NCBI RefSeq assembly: GCF_016772275.1 | Contig: NZ_CP065425.1 | Location: forward strand, 1,952,653 to 2,016,652 | Reading direction: 5' to 3' | Length of the DNA: 64,000 nt | Source of the DNA: Heyndrickxia vini | GTDB taxonomy: Bacteria; Bacillota; Bacilli; Bacillales; Bacillaceae_C | Notes under the pieces: generated by a model | The model's input: the letters and a program-made list of their open reading frames with translations, nothing else | Told to the model about the DNA's origin: nothing | Database searches by the model: none | Position numbers and translations under genes: made by a program | Shown: piece by piece, positions 56,506 through 64,000 of the stretch | Position numbering within the stretch: the first letter of the stretch is position 1 | How the letters are laid out: each line of letters starts with the position of its first letter

Positions 56506-57474
56506 ATGAGAGCAATTTTACTGGGCATTGCTGCAGCTTTCTTTTTTGCAGTTACGTTTGTCCTTAATCGGTCAATGGAATTATCGGGTGGAAGTTGGTT
56601 ATGGAGTGCATCCTTACGATACTTTTTTATGATACCGTTTTTATTCATTATTGTTATAGTACGAAAGAATTTAAAAGGATTGTTTCTTGAAATGAAAAGG
56701 CACCCATTTCAATGGTTCCTTTGGAGTTTTATTGGGTTTGGTTTATTCTATGCTCCATTATGTTTTTCTTCGGCTTACGGACCAGGCTGGCTTGTCGCCG
56801 GTACATGGCAAATTACTATTATATCCGGTTCACTTCTAGTGCCGTTTATTAGTGAAACCGTACAAACTGCAGATGGTCCGATAAATATAAAAGGCAGGAT
56901 TCCACTTAAAGGGTTGGCAATGTCTGTAATTATTTTACTTGGTGTATTTTGTATGCAGTTAGATCAGGGTCAAGGGATTTCACTTAAAAGTACGATGCTT
57001 GTTGTTATTCCGGTGCTTATTGCATCATTTGCTTATCCATTAGGTAATCGTAAAATGATGCAAATTTGTAAGGGAAGACTTGATGCATTTCAACGAGTAC
57101 TTGGAATGACCATTGCCAGTTTGCCATTTTGGATTGTTTTGTCCATCTACGCTGTTTTAACTGATGGATTGCCAAGCATTAGTCAGACTAATCAATCTTT
57201 AATTGTTGCTCTTTCCTCTGGTGTTATTGCGACTGTTTTATTTTTTAATGCGACTGACTTAGTAAAAGATAATCCCTCGCAGCTCGCAGCTGTTGAGGCA
57301 ACACAATCAGTTGAAATATTGTTTGCGTTAATTGGTGAAATAATAATTTTACATTCCTCACTACCTTCTAAGTTATCATTATTTGGAATTCTACTCGTTA
57401 TTATTGGAATGATATTACATAGCTATGTATCACGTCCAAAAACGATAGTGGTAAATGAAAATATTAGTGCTTAA
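56506..57474 (+). CDS. DMT-superfamily (EmrE-like) multidrug/metabolite transporter
   Basis: 322 aa with ten predicted helices in two repeats, starting AILLGIAAAFFFAVTFVLNR. The second half ends EATQSVEILFALIGEII, the DMT repeat signature. The PGWLVAGTWQITIISGSLLVP section marks the 'multidrug resistance efflux transporter' subfamily. ATG 56506 lies ten bases after GGGGGTGG. The GTG at 56494 is in that site. Substrate unknown. Confidence 0.8.
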   Translation: MRAILLGIAAAFFFAVTFVLNRSMELSGGSWLWSASLRYFFMIPFLFIIVIVRKNLKGLFLEMKRHPFQWFLWSFIGFGLFYAPLCFSSAYGPGWLVAGTWQITIISGSLLVPFISETVQTADGPINIKGRIPLKGLAMSVIILLGVFCMQLDQGQGISLKSTMLVVIPVLIASFAYPLGNRKMMQICKGRLDAFQRVLGMTIASLPFWIVLSIYAVLTDGLPSISQTNQSLIVALSSGVIATVLFFNATDLVKDNPSQLAAVEATQSVEILFALIGEIIILHSSLPSKLSLFGILLVIIGMILHSYVSRPKTIVVNENISA

Positions 57475-57569
57475 TCAACCATTAAAATCCTCAAAATGAA
57501 TGTATGAATTTTTGTTAATTATCCAATATAAGTGGAAGGAGTATTCATATTAAAAATGAGGTGAATTTT

Positions 57570-57818
57570 TTGGACACGACATTAGCCTATTTACGAGAAT
57601 CTTTATCTAATCATTTAAACCATAGGATTGGAGAAGAAATATATAAGAAACTACATTCAAGTACCAATCAAAATGAGTTGGAATTTGTTCGTAACTTATC
57701 AGAAGATGAGACAGCTTTTCTAAATTCTGTACTTGCAAAAGAAATACGATATGCCCAAGACGAACAGGACCAAACACGAGTTACTCAATTAAATGAAGTG
57801 TATGAATTACTATTATAA
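57570..57818 (+). CDS. Small helical protein of unknown function
   Basis: 82 aa from TTG 57570 with GAGGTGA six bases upstream. Sequence: MDTTLAYLRESLSNHLNHRI, then EEIYKKLHSSTNQNELEFVR, all predicted helical, acidic overall, no Cys. I do not recognise the family. It is 21 bases from the next small gene and co-directional, so probably one operon. Confidence 0.6.
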   Translation: MDTTLAYLRESLSNHLNHRIGEEIYKKLHSSTNQNELEFVRNLSEDETAFLNSVLAKEIRYAQDEQDQTRVTQLNEVYELLL

Positions 57819-57839
57819 CTAAGAAGGGAATTTAGGCAT

Positions 57840-58040
57840 ATGGGGGCAATTGAAAGAAACGGTTTCGTATTTGAACCTGAATTTAGTGTAGTAAATCAAG
57901 ATGGTGCGATTCATGTGTATAAAAATGGTCAATTCATTGAAGAAATTCAATTTGATTTTACTGGTGAATTTCCTGATCATAACCAAATTGAAGAATTAGT
58001 TAATCATTATTGTTCTCATGTAGGGAAAAGTAGAAGATAA
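57840..58040 (+). CDS. YbxH-like (DUF5370) small protein
   Basis: 66 aa beginning MGAIERNGFVFEPEFSVV, then IHVYKNGQFIEEIQFDFTGE and a C-terminal helix (IEELVNHYCSHVG). The MGAIER start and the beta-strand/helix order recall B. subtilis YbxH. The match is from memory and moderate. Function unknown. Confidence 0.65.
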   Translation: MGAIERNGFVFEPEFSVVNQDGAIHVYKNGQFIEEIQFDFTGEFPDHNQIEELVNHYCSHVGKSRR

Positions 58041-58077
58041 TCATATTATGTAAACATAAAAATCTGATAAATTACGT

Positions 58078-58110
58078 AGGTAGTCAAAAAATTGTTTGAC
58101 TACCTTTAGT
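58078..58110 (+). terminator. Terminator of the small-gene pair
   Basis: AGGTAGTCAAA/TTTGACTACCT stem (58078-58105) followed by TTAGTT, a modest T tract. Confidence 0.7.
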
Positions 58111-58188
58111 TATGTAAAAAGTGTTATGAAATAATGAAATTATTTGATACTATTTATAATAGATAATCTTTAAAAGTGGGGTGTGGTT

Positions 58189-59097
58189 TTGACTAAATTA
58201 GGTGTAATCGGGATTGGTGATATTGCCAAAAAGGCATACTTACCAGTTTATGCAGGTTTAGGGGAAGTGGATTTACACTTTTTCACGAGAAATAATCAAA
58301 CACTGTCATTCTTGCAGAATAATTATCGATTTCAACATATACATCAAAATTTACAATCATTAATAAACAGCGGGATTGAGGGTGCACTTGTACATTCTAG
58401 TACAGATTCTCATTTTGAAATTGTAGAAGAACTTTTAAAAAATAATATTCACGTTTATGTTGATAAACCTATAACTAATAAATTCGAATCGACTAGAAGG
58501 TTATTGGAGTTAGCAGATAAGAAGAACCTAATATTAACAGCGGGCTTTAATCGCCGATTTGCCCCTTCCTATCAAAAGATGAAAGAATTATCTAATCCGA
58601 ATATGATTGTTTTACAAAAAAATAGATCATCACTACCAGATCACATTCGTACCTTCGTATATGATGATTTTATACATGTCATCGATACATTATTATTCCT
58701 TTTTCCTAATCCAATCGAAAAGATAATTGTAAATGGGAGAAAAAAAGAAGAACTTTTATATGATGTTACAGTACAATTTATTTCTAAAAACTGTACGGCA
58801 ATAGGTATAATGAATAGAGACAGTGGGACCACCGAAGAAAAGCTTGAAGTGATGAGTAATACAGAAAAAAGAATCGTACATAATGTATCAGAAATGATCA
58901 TATATAAAGATATGATTGAAAGCAAATTTAGACAAAATGACTGGGAACCAACATTACACAAAAGGGGCTTTGAACAAATCGTTTCGAATTATATTGATAC
59001 GATTCATTCGAAAAAAGACCAGCTAATAACTAAAAAAGAGCTTTTACTAACCCATGAAATATGTGAATTAGTCGTTCGTGAATTAGAAAAGCTGTAA
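58189..59097 (+). CDS. Gfo/Idh/MocA family NAD(P)-dependent oxidoreductase
   Basis: 302 aa. An N-terminal Rossmann fold has GVIGIGDIAKKAYLPVY (GxGxxA), and the strand-end motif DKPITN takes the place of the usual EKP with its lysine. The C-terminal domain is alpha/beta and includes HVIDTLLFLFP. It resembles the YceM/MviM subgroup. TTG 58189 is chosen because GGGGTG lies about seven bases before it. The GTG at 58183 overlaps the site. Substrate, probably a sugar or inositol derivative, is unknown. Confidence 0.82.
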   Translation: MTKLGVIGIGDIAKKAYLPVYAGLGEVDLHFFTRNNQTLSFLQNNYRFQHIHQNLQSLINSGIEGALVHSSTDSHFEIVEELLKNNIHVYVDKPITNKFESTRRLLELADKKNLILTAGFNRRFAPSYQKMKELSNPNMIVLQKNRSSLPDHIRTFVYDDFIHVIDTLLFLFPNPIEKIIVNGRKKEELLYDVTVQFISKNCTAIGIMNRDSGTTEEKLEVMSNTEKRIVHNVSEMIIYKDMIESKFRQNDWEPTLHKRGFEQIVSNYIDTIHSKKDQLITKKELLLTHEICELVVRELEKL

Positions 59098-59144
59098 ATA
59101 TTGGATATAAATTTAATTTTTTCTAGAAAAGGAGTATGTACGGC

Positions 59145-59723
59145 ATGGGTAAGTTTAATGAAAATTACATCATTACGATGAAAGATATCGTAAGAGAGGG
59201 TGCGCAGATTTTACGAAAAGTGACTGATGAGGTTGTCATACCACCAAGTGAAGAGGATAAAGAAACATTATTATGTATGCTTCAATATTTAAAAAACAGT
59301 CAAACACCTGAACTAGCTGCGAAATATAAACTACGGTCCGGTGTAGGATTATCTGCAAATCAAATTGGTTTAGATAAGCGCATGTTCGCTGCTTATATTG
59401 TTGATGATAAGGGAGAACATGAGTACACATTATTCAATCCGAAAATCATTAGTCACTCACTGACAATGATCTATTTACAACAAGGTGAAGGGTGCCTATC
59501 AGTCGATCGTGCTGTCCCAGGATATGTGCCAAGATATGAGCGTATAAAGGTTAAAGCATATGACATTACTGGAGATGAAGTAGTACTTAAACTAAGTGGC
59601 TATCCAGCAATTGTCTTTCAACATGAAATCGATCATTTAAATGGAATTATGTTCTATGATCATATTAATCCAAATAATCCGTTGCAGCTTCCGGAAAATG
59701 TAGACATAAAAAGTGTTTTTTAA
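59145..59723 (+). CDS. def: Peptide deformylase (type II)
   Basis: 192-aa iron/zinc enzyme that removes formyl groups from nascent proteins. The three motifs are GVGLSANQIG, EGCLSVD and QHEIDHLNG, with Cys and two His as metal ligands. The extra insertion and length fit Gram-positive type II enzymes (YkrB/DefB-like). ATG 59145 is ten bases after AAGGAG. ATG 59136 is too close. Confidence 0.95.
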   Translation: MGKFNENYIITMKDIVREGAQILRKVTDEVVIPPSEEDKETLLCMLQYLKNSQTPELAAKYKLRSGVGLSANQIGLDKRMFAAYIVDDKGEHEYTLFNPKIISHSLTMIYLQQGEGCLSVDRAVPGYVPRYERIKVKAYDITGDEVVLKLSGYPAIVFQHEIDHLNGIMFYDHINPNNPLQLPENVDIKSVF

Positions 59724-59770
59724 AGTATAGGACAAGTAGTAAGATTTATAAATAAATGAGGAGGAAAACA

Positions 59771-60400
59771 ATGCATATTGATCTTTTGTTTGATAAATAT
59801 TCAAACCGTGTCCCGTCTATAATTGGTGAGGAAAAGTTCACAAAATATGCGGTTTTTCTCCCCATTTTAAAAAAAGATGAGGAATATCATATATTATTTG
59901 AGGTTCGTGCCTTACATATGCGAAGACAACCTGGAGAAATTTGTTTCCCGGGCGGAAAAGTTGATAAAGTAGACGTCAATTCAATGGAAACTGCACTTCG
60001 TGAAACAAGAGAAGAGCTTGGGATAGAAAAGGAAAATATACAACATATTTTTCCTTTGGATTATATAATCTCGCCATTTGGAACGATTATCTATCCATAT
60101 GCAGGTTTTATTAACGAAGTTAAAAAGATTACACCTAATCCAGCTGAAGTAGCAACTACCTTTACCATACCGTTATCATATTTCAATAATATAGAACCCG
60201 AGTGTTTTAAAGTGAATTTTAAAGCAATACCGGAAAAGAACTTTCCTTTTCATTTGATAAGTGGTGGTGAAAATTACAATTGGCAAACCCGATATATGGA
60301 GGAACTATTCTATTATTTCGAAGATAAAGCAATATGGGGGTTAACTGCAGCCATCTTGAAAAATTTTATTAATTTAATAAAAAGAGATAATAGTATGTAA
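59771..60400 (+). CDS. Nudix hydrolase, CoA pyrophosphatase type
   Basis: 209 aa. The Nudix box spans GGKVDKVDVNSMETALRE then TREELGI (GX5EX7REUXEEXGU). It is preceded by the CoA-specific NuCoA motif ILFEVRALHMRRQPGEICFP. It should cleave CoA and derivatives to 4'-phosphopantetheine and 3',5'-ADP. The ATG at 59756 is part of the AGGAGG site, so ATG 59771 is used. B. subtilis YeaB is the relative I recall. Confidence 0.88.
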   Translation: MHIDLLFDKYSNRVPSIIGEEKFTKYAVFLPILKKDEEYHILFEVRALHMRRQPGEICFPGGKVDKVDVNSMETALRETREELGIEKENIQHIFPLDYIISPFGTIIYPYAGFINEVKKITPNPAEVATTFTIPLSYFNNIEPECFKVNFKAIPEKNFPFHLISGGENYNWQTRYMEELFYYFEDKAIWGLTAAILKNFINLIKRDNSM

Positions 60401-60434
60401 AATTAACTAATCATAATTTTATAGAAAAAAATAC

Positions 60435-60460
60435 TTGCAAATAAGAATGATTACGTATTA
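60435..60460 (+). promoter_or_regulatory. znuA promoter region with Zur-box-like site 1
   Basis: AAATAAGAAT-G-ATTACGTATTA (60439-60460) fits the Zur palindrome AAATCGTAATNATTACGATTTA with five mismatches, the right half being best. It overlaps TTGCAA and lies just before TATAAT (60462-60467). Confidence 0.5.
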
Positions 60461-60506
60461 TTATAATTAAGGAACATGCAAATAAAAAACATTCTTTTTG
60501 AAACTC

Positions 60507-60529
60507 TAAATCGTAATGATTTTGCTTTA
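60507..60529 (+). promoter_or_regulatory. Zur-box-like site 2
   Basis: The left half TAAATCGTAAT matches the Zur consensus perfectly. The right half ATTTTGCTTTA is partial. It lies 136 bp before znuA. Confidence 0.7.
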
Positions 60530-60607
60530 GTAGTCTTTCATTAGAATATTTGAGGTATAATGCTATTTTTCTATAAAAAGATATATAGCGTCATTATCTA
60601 TCAAACC

Positions 60608-60630
60608 TAAATCGTAATAATACCGATTCA
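60608..60630 (+). promoter_or_regulatory. Zur-box-like site 3
   Basis: TAAATCGTAAT followed by A and ATACCGATTCA, close to the full Zur palindrome. It lies 35 bp before the znuA start. Zinc-bound Zur would repress transcription here. Confidence 0.75.
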
Positions 60631-60664
60631 TAAATCAACTTTTTTAAAGAAATGGGGAGTATGT

Positions 60665-61588
60665 TTGAGTAAAAAGAACTATTCTATTATTTTATCTTTA
60701 TTACTTATGACTTTTTTAATCATAAGCGGTTGTGGCACTAACAATCAAGCAAACCAAAAAAACACTTCAAGTAATAATAAGTTACAAATTGTTACTACCT
60801 TTTACCCAATGTATGAATTTACTAAAAACGTAGTTAAGGATAAAGCGGATGTAAAGTTATTAATTCCTTCAAACGTTGAGCCGCACGATTGGGAACCAAC
60901 ACCAAAAGATGTCGGAAGGATTCAAAAAGCAAACATTTTTGTTTATAACAGTAAATATTTTGAGACATGGGTTCCTTCCATCAAAAATAGTGTAAGTAAC
61001 GGAAATCTTTCTTTTGTTGAAGCAAGTAATGATATTCAGTTAATGAGTGGGAATGGTCATCATCAGTTTGATCCCCATGTTTGGTTAAATCCGGTTTTAG
61101 CTCAACAAGAAGTAAAAACGATCACTAAAGCATTAATTAAAGTTGATCCAAAAAATAAAGGATTTTATCAAAAAAATAGTGCCGAGTACATCGCGAAACT
61201 AGCAAAACTTGATGATGAATATCGTAATGCGTTAAAAGGAGCTAAGAAAAAGGAGATTATCACTCAACATACAGCATTTGGATATTTAGCAAAAGAATAC
61301 GGATTGAAACAAATCCCAATTGCTGGTCTATCACCTTCACAGGAACCAAGCCCAGCAAGATTAGGGGAATTAAAAGAGTTCGCTGTAAAACATCATGTAA
61401 AAGTGATCTATTTTGAAGAACTAGCATCACCGAAGGTTGCCGAAACATTAGCTAATGAAGTTGGTGCAAAAACAGAAGTACTTCATACGTTAGAAGGTTT
61501 AAGCAAAGAAGAGCAGGATAAAGGAATGAATTACATTAGTGTCATGCAAAAAAATCTTGAGGCGATTAAAAAGTCTTTATTTGACTAA
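60665..61588 (+). CDS. znuA: Zinc ABC transporter, substrate-binding lipoprotein ZnuA
   Basis: 307 aa. Lipobox SGCG after a hydrophobic signal (IILSLLLMTFLIIS). Metal-site regions: NVEPHDWEP, a short His cluster (GNGHHQFDPHVWLNP), ITQHTAFGYLAKEYG with a third His, and a C-terminal acidic ligand region. TTG start behind GGGGAG. Zinc, not manganese, is assigned from the Zur-type boxes and EPHDWEPT motif. A terminator-like hairpin separates it from znuC, so the receptor is probably made in excess. Confidence 0.9.
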   Translation: MSKKNYSIILSLLLMTFLIISGCGTNNQANQKNTSSNNKLQIVTTFYPMYEFTKNVVKDKADVKLLIPSNVEPHDWEPTPKDVGRIQKANIFVYNSKYFETWVPSIKNSVSNGNLSFVEASNDIQLMSGNGHHQFDPHVWLNPVLAQQEVKTITKALIKVDPKNKGFYQKNSAEYIAKLAKLDDEYRNALKGAKKKEIITQHTAFGYLAKEYGLKQIPIAGLSPSQEPSPARLGELKEFAVKHHVKVIYFEELASPKVAETLANEVGAKTEVLHTLEGLSKEEQDKGMNYISVMQKNLEAIKKSLFD

Positions 61589-61697
61589 AATGATAGTTAT
61601 TGCAAATGTTTTGGAAATAAAAAAATAATTTATAGCATTGCATAAAGAATAGAAAAAGTAATCTATAATGACAACAATCTTATGTTTTTTTCTTACG

Positions 61698-61728
61698 GCG
61701 TGTGTCATCCTAATTACGCACGCTTTTT
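61698..61728 (+). terminator. Partial terminator between znuA and znuC
   Basis: GCGTGTG/CGCACGC stem (one G-T pair), 12-base loop, then five T. Its place inside the znu gene set suggests partial read-through. Confidence 0.75.
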
Positions 61729-61755
61729 CATGTTTTAGTAGAAAGGATGATCGAT

Positions 61756-62463
61756 ATGAAATTAGCTTCATTACATAATATAGTTTTTGGCTATACACAT
61801 GTACCGGCATTAAATGGGGTTTCTTTTGAATTAAATAGTGGGGAGTTCGTTGGTATTACGGGTCCAAATGGAGCTTCTAAATCGACGATGCTTAAAGTTA
61901 TGCTCGGTTTACTGAAACCTTGGGAAGGTGAAGTTAAAATTAGTAAGAAAAATAGTAATGGGAAGCGCTTAACTATAGGATATGTGCCACAACAAATTGC
62001 CTCATTTAATGTAGGTTTTCCAAGCACAGTGATAGAACTTGTTCGATCTGGACGTTATCCAAAAGGAAAATGGTTTAAACGCCTTGATGAAAATGATGAT
62101 GTACAGGTTAAGAACGCACTTGAGATGGTAGGGATGTGGGATTATCGACATCACAAGATCGGAGCATTATCGGGTGGTCAGAAACAAAAAATTTGTATTG
62201 CTCGAACTTTAGCTTCGGAGCCTGACCTATTAGTATTAGATGAACCTACAACAGGAATGGATTTTGAAAGCAGGAAAGGTTTCTATGAATTTATGAGTCA
62301 CCAAGTGAAGAAACACAATCGAACAGTGGTAATGGTTACACATGATCAAGATGAAGTGGAGGATTATCTTGATAAAATCATCCATTTAGAGAAAGGGGAG
62401 CAAGGCGGATGGAAATGTTTAACCTTGAATTCATGCAACGGGCGTTTTGGGCTGGCGGATTAA
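61756..62463 (+). CDS. znuC: Zinc ABC transporter, ATP-binding protein ZnuC
   Basis: 235-aa ATPase. The Walker A reads GPNGASKST, with Ser in place of the usual second Gly. The Q-loop is [13 protein letters not shown]. The signature is LSGGQKQK, Walker [13 protein letters not shown] and switch His [11 protein letters not shown] 61756 is preferred. ATG 61747 directly follows the AAAGG site and is too close. The 3' end overlaps znuB by 55 bases. The Ser variant may be normal for this subfamily. Confidence 0.9.
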   Translation: MKLASLHNIVFGYTHVPALNGVSFELNSGEFVGITGPNGASKSTMLKVMLGLLKPWEGEVKISKKNSNGKRLTIGYVPQQIASFNVGFPSTVIELVRSGRYPKGKWFKRLDENDDVQVKNALEMVGMWDYRHHKIGALSGGQKQKICIARTLASEPDLLVLDEPTTGMDFESRKGFYEFMSHQVKKHNRTVVMVTHDQDEVEDYLDKIIHLEKGEQGGWKCLTLNSCNGRFGLAD

Positions 62464-63260
62464 TTGGCATCATTGCTCCACTTTTAGGTGTTTTCCTTGT
62501 ATTGAGGAGACAAGCATTAATGGCCGACACGCTTTCTCATATTTCCCTTGCAGGGGTAGCCATTGGATTTTTTATGCATTCGAATATAACTGTATCAACA
62601 ATTATCGTCGTCGTAATAGGTGCGATTGGAATTGAGTATATGCGTAGGGCTTATCATACTTATTCCGAGGTTTCGATAGCTATATTAATGGCAGCCGGAC
62701 TGAGTTTTGCTTTATTTTTAATGAGCATAACCGATGGGGGGATGACTACAAATATTGACCAATTCCTTTTTGGCTCCATCGTAACAATTAGTACAACCCA
62801 AGTTTTTACAATGGTAGGTGTGACCATTGTTATATTACTATATTTCTTTATTTTAAGAAGACCATTATATTTAATGACATTTGATGAAGATACAGCATAT
62901 ACAAGTGGAATTAATACTAATCTCCTTTCCTTATCTTTTAGCATTATTACCGGGTTAGCAATTTCGATTATCATACCGACAATCGGCGTTCTTCTCGTAT
63001 CAGCTTTATTGGTTTTACCGGCCGCATTTGCAATAAGATTAACGAAGGGCTTCAAAATGGTTTTTGCTACAGCGATGATCATTTCGTTATTTAGTATTTT
63101 TACGGGACTCATTTCATCATATTCTTTAGGGACGCCACCAGGCGCAACAATAACGTTACTACTTGTAGTGATTTTACTGTTTGGATTTACAGTCCAAAAA
63201 ATAATTTTGCATTTTACAAGAAGTATAAAGAGAAGATCACATAAAAGGATGAATTATTAA
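62409..63260 (+). CDS. znuB: Zinc ABC transporter, permease ZnuB
   Basis: 283-aa permease with eight or so helices: [20 protein letters not shown], many membrane segments, and [16 protein letters not shown]. Its start lies inside the znuC coding sequence. A second ATG at 62415 is possible. It is the last gene of znuACB. The order is as in Bacillus. No clear terminator follows within 60 bases. Confidence 0.9.
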   Translation: MEMFNLEFMQRAFWAGGLIGIIAPLLGVFLVLRRQALMADTLSHISLAGVAIGFFMHSNITVSTIIVVVIGAIGIEYMRRAYHTYSEVSIAILMAAGLSFALFLMSITDGGMTTNIDQFLFGSIVTISTTQVFTMVGVTIVILLYFFILRRPLYLMTFDEDTAYTSGINTNLLSLSFSIITGLAISIIIPTIGVLLVSALLVLPAAFAIRLTKGFKMVFATAMIISLFSIFTGLISSYSLGTPPGATITLLLVVILLFGFTVQKIILHFTRSIKRRSHKRMNY

Positions 63261-63305
63261 TGATGGATTTTTAAAATTATCTAAAAAAATTTGTTTACCA
63301 AATAC

Positions 63306-63456
63306 TTGCTAAATTGAACTACTTCTGTTATTCTAAAGAAGAATTATTTTTGTTCGGTATGTAAGGAAAAGATAGTGTTTTCAACTTATCGCCTAATATC
63401 ACTTGAGCAAGGATAGTAATACAATGTGTGTATTGCACACTAGGAGGAAGATTTAC
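63306..63456 (+). promoter_or_regulatory. Cold-shock gene promoter and long structured leader
   Basis: -35 TTGCTA (63306-63311), 17-bp spacer, -10 TATTCT (63329-63334) predict a leader of about 115 nt before the csp start. A GTGTG-N5-CACAC hairpin (63426-63440) abuts the AGGAGGA ribosome site. Long leaders of this kind confer cold-induced stability and translation on csp mRNAs. Confidence 0.65.
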
Positions 63457-63657
63457 ATGACACAAGGTACAGTTAAATGGTTTAACAGTGAAAAAGGATT
63501 CGGCTTCATCGAAGTTGAAGGCGGAGACGATGTATTCGTTCATTTCTCAGCGATCCAAGGCGAAGGTTACAAAACACTTGAAGAAGGTCAAAAAGTAACT
63601 TTTGACGTTGAACAAGGTCAACGTGGAGCTCAAGCTGCTAACGTAGTAAAAGCATAA
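63457..63657 (+). CDS. Cold-shock protein (CspA/B family)
   Basis: 66-aa OB-fold RNA chaperone. RNP1 is KGFGFIEV and RNP2 is DVFVHFSAI. The N-terminus [17 protein letters not shown] and the [11 protein letters not shown] end are standard. AGGAGGA lies nine bases before ATG 63457. The longer frame from 63403 has no support. Whether it is CspB, C or D cannot be told. Confidence 0.95.
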   Translation: MTQGTVKWFNSEKGFGFIEVEGGDDVFVHFSAIQGEGYKTLEEGQKVTFDVEQGQRGAQAANVVKA

Positions 63658-63663
63658 TAATGC

Positions 63664-63698
63664 TAAAAAAAACAGACTCTTCCCGAGTCTGTTTTTTT
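63664..63698 (+). terminator. Terminator of the cold-shock gene
   Basis: AAACAGACTC/GAGTCTGTTT stem with a five-base loop and seven T. Confidence 0.92.
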
Positions 63699-63750
63699 AT
63701 TGCTTAGGAATTATAAATTTTACGCATTGTGGATAACTTTGTTACATAAA

Positions 63751-63862
63751 GTGTCTACGTCCAGCTCCAGCGCCTATCGACTTGAAAACTTCAGGACTTT
63801 TCCCTACGATAAGTCAAAGTCCTTCCAGTTTTTACATCGATGAGCAATGCGCTTCTGCTTTT
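63751..63862. repeat. Structured dispersed Bacillaceae intergenic repeat
   Basis: It starts GTGTCTACGTCCAGCTCC, continues AGCGCCTATCGACTTG and ends GCAATGCGCTTCTGCTTTT. The ends pair roughly (CAGCGCC with a GCGCTTCTG region), and AGTCAAAGTCC mirrors ACTTCAGGACTTT in the middle. I know this TCCAGCTCCAGCGCC...GCGCTT-CGCTTTT element as recurrent in Bacillaceae genomes, of unknown function. Only one copy occurs in this window. Confidence 0.7.
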
Positions 63863-63941
63863 GATATTTATTGAAACTATTTTCATTTTCCTTGCGTATA
63901 CTTTTATAAGGAGTGATTTAACTGCTTTTGGGGGTGAGGAA

Positions 63942-64000
63942 ATGAATGATATTGAGGAAAAGGTAAACAAAAATGAGTTGGCTGGACTCGTTATCGGTTC
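63942..64000 (+). CDS. 5' end of an unidentified gene, cut by the window
   Basis: ATG 63942 lies seven bases after a strong GGGGGTGAGG site. The 19 complete codons read MNDIEEKVNKNELAGLVIG. Too short to identify. Confidence 0.5.
   Translation, partial: MNDIEEKVNKNELAGLVIG

Overview
The window is low-GC chromosomal DNA from an endospore-forming Bacillaceae. It contains small genes I recognise from Bacillus (sda, ykuS, yhfH, yxcD-, yuzL- and ybxH-like), spore-associated DUF1657/DUF421 genes, many TTG starts with strong AGGAGG-type ribosome sites, and a Bacillus-order hisZGDBHAFI operon. No rRNA, tRNA, CRISPR array, integrase, transposase or prophage module was seen. The species cannot be fixed from sequence alone.

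Left third (1-23.7 kb). The end of odhB is followed by convergent sda (sporulation checkpoint), an acyl-CoA synthetase, a broken serine hydrolase, a self-regulated GntR/ABC exporter operon, pdxR divergent from pdxST (vitamin B6), a catabolite-repressible aldehyde dehydrogenase, a YidC insertase, the MoxR ATPase/VWA pair yojNO, a DUF1906 protein and a D,D-carboxypeptidase. Then come fnr with its C-terminal Fe-S cysteines, a soluble chemoreceptor, moeA-mobB (molybdenum cofactor), a polytopic membrane protein behind a Fur-type box, ykuS, a yuzL-like gene and an Fsr-like MFS transporter.

Middle third (23.7-42.6 kb). A first topoisomerase III, trhO, mprF and pepF precede a spore cassette of two DUF1657 genes and a DUF421-DUF1657 fusion ('2Duf'). 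This is followed by an HpaB-type flavin monooxygenase, the ABC-F protein YkpA, the Rieske oxidoreductase YhfW, two small zinc-ribbon proteins, a frameshifted acyltransferase, a second divergent topoisomerase III and yhfH.

Right third (42.6-64 kb). Metal homeostasis dominates. mntABCD lies behind MntR-box-like sites, and the first of these sites precedes an undescribed 44-codon gene. znuACB lies behind three Zur-box-like palindromes. Between them are an ECF-type sigma factor paired with clpP, the histidine operon, a DUF1836 regulator divergent from a cell-envelope gene with a palindromic operator on its promoter, a DMT transporter, two small genes, a Gfo/Idh/MocA oxidoreductase, peptide deformylase and a CoA-type Nudix hydrolase. 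The window ends with a cold-shock gene, a dispersed structured repeat and the start of another gene.

The most promising lead is the small MntR-box-associated gene at 42846-42980 together with the weak terminator and 18-T tract in the mntA leader. Next are the sigma-clpP operon with its own ECF-type promoter, the 2Duf cassette, and the DUF1836 promoter module.
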